A DNA stretch of 64,000 bases, from NCBI RefSeq assembly GCF_022539315.1, contig NC_066323.1, positions 10,715,219 to 10,779,218 of the forward strand. The letters run 5' to 3'. Under the pieces are notes generated by a model. The model searched no databases. It worked only from the letters and a program-made list of their open reading frames with translations, and was not told the origin of the DNA. Within the stretch, counting starts at the first letter, position 1. Every line of letters begins with the position of its first letter. The stretch comes from Serinus canaria (taxonomy: Eukaryota; Chordata; Aves; Passeriformes; Fringillidae). Below, piece by piece: positions 63,856 through 64,000 of the stretch. The translations under genes and the position numbers were made by a program.

Positions 63856-64000
63856 TTCAGTCCTTGTGCATTTCTCATAAGTGCCATCTTCCCATTACGT
63901 CTGTGAAATGCCGTTAAAGAAAGATGATTGTGTGTAGTCCAAGCATGAAGATCATTTGGGGCTCCTCCTTGGAATGGGACATTTTCCTGGCTGTTTCATG
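63856..64000. other. Sequence beyond the candidate transcript end
   Basis: A short remaining flank with no feature seen. The brain-type alternative last exon of IL1RAP, if present in this species, would have to lie beyond this edge. Confidence 0.4.

Overview
The window looks like avian nuclear DNA, most likely from a songbird. It has CR1 LINE fragments with the bird-type 3' end and two LTR types that resemble passerine endogenous retroviruses. It also has short GT-AG introns and one vertebrate gene whose spliced protein aligns along its length with interleukin-1 receptor accessory protein (IL1RAP). The species is inferred, not shown.

Layout: 1-19,580 is intergenic, with no gene I can support. 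It holds one CR1 fragment, one (ATT)n microsatellite and three stretches that may be conserved non-coding elements. A CpG island at about 19,600-20,640 is the likely IL1RAP promoter and contains a non-coding first exon ending at a splice donor at 20,099/20,100. Ten coding exons follow on the + strand between 36,843 and 60,184: signal peptide, three Ig-like domains, transmembrane segment and a TIR domain split over two exons. All junctions are GT-AG and the reading phase is continuous. The probable 3' UTR runs to a poly(A) signal at 63,832.

The gene is the shared co-receptor for IL-1, IL-33 and IL-36 family receptors. The extracellular exons build the ligand-complex contact surface and the TIR exons build the MyD88-recruiting cytoplasmic part. 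No other gene was found.

Most notable points: (1) the last exon appears to carry a one-base-type frameshift close to the conserved C-terminus, so the usual Leu-Lys-Asn-Val-stop lies in the +1 frame at 60,054-60,068 and the open frame runs about 40 residues further; (2) two complete solo LTRs have perfect target-site duplications, one in intron 7 and one antisense in the 3' UTR; (3) read-through of the exon 8 donor could encode a soluble receptor form; (4) a 40-bp GC-rich minisatellite lies in intron 1. I see no undescribed multi-gene system here.
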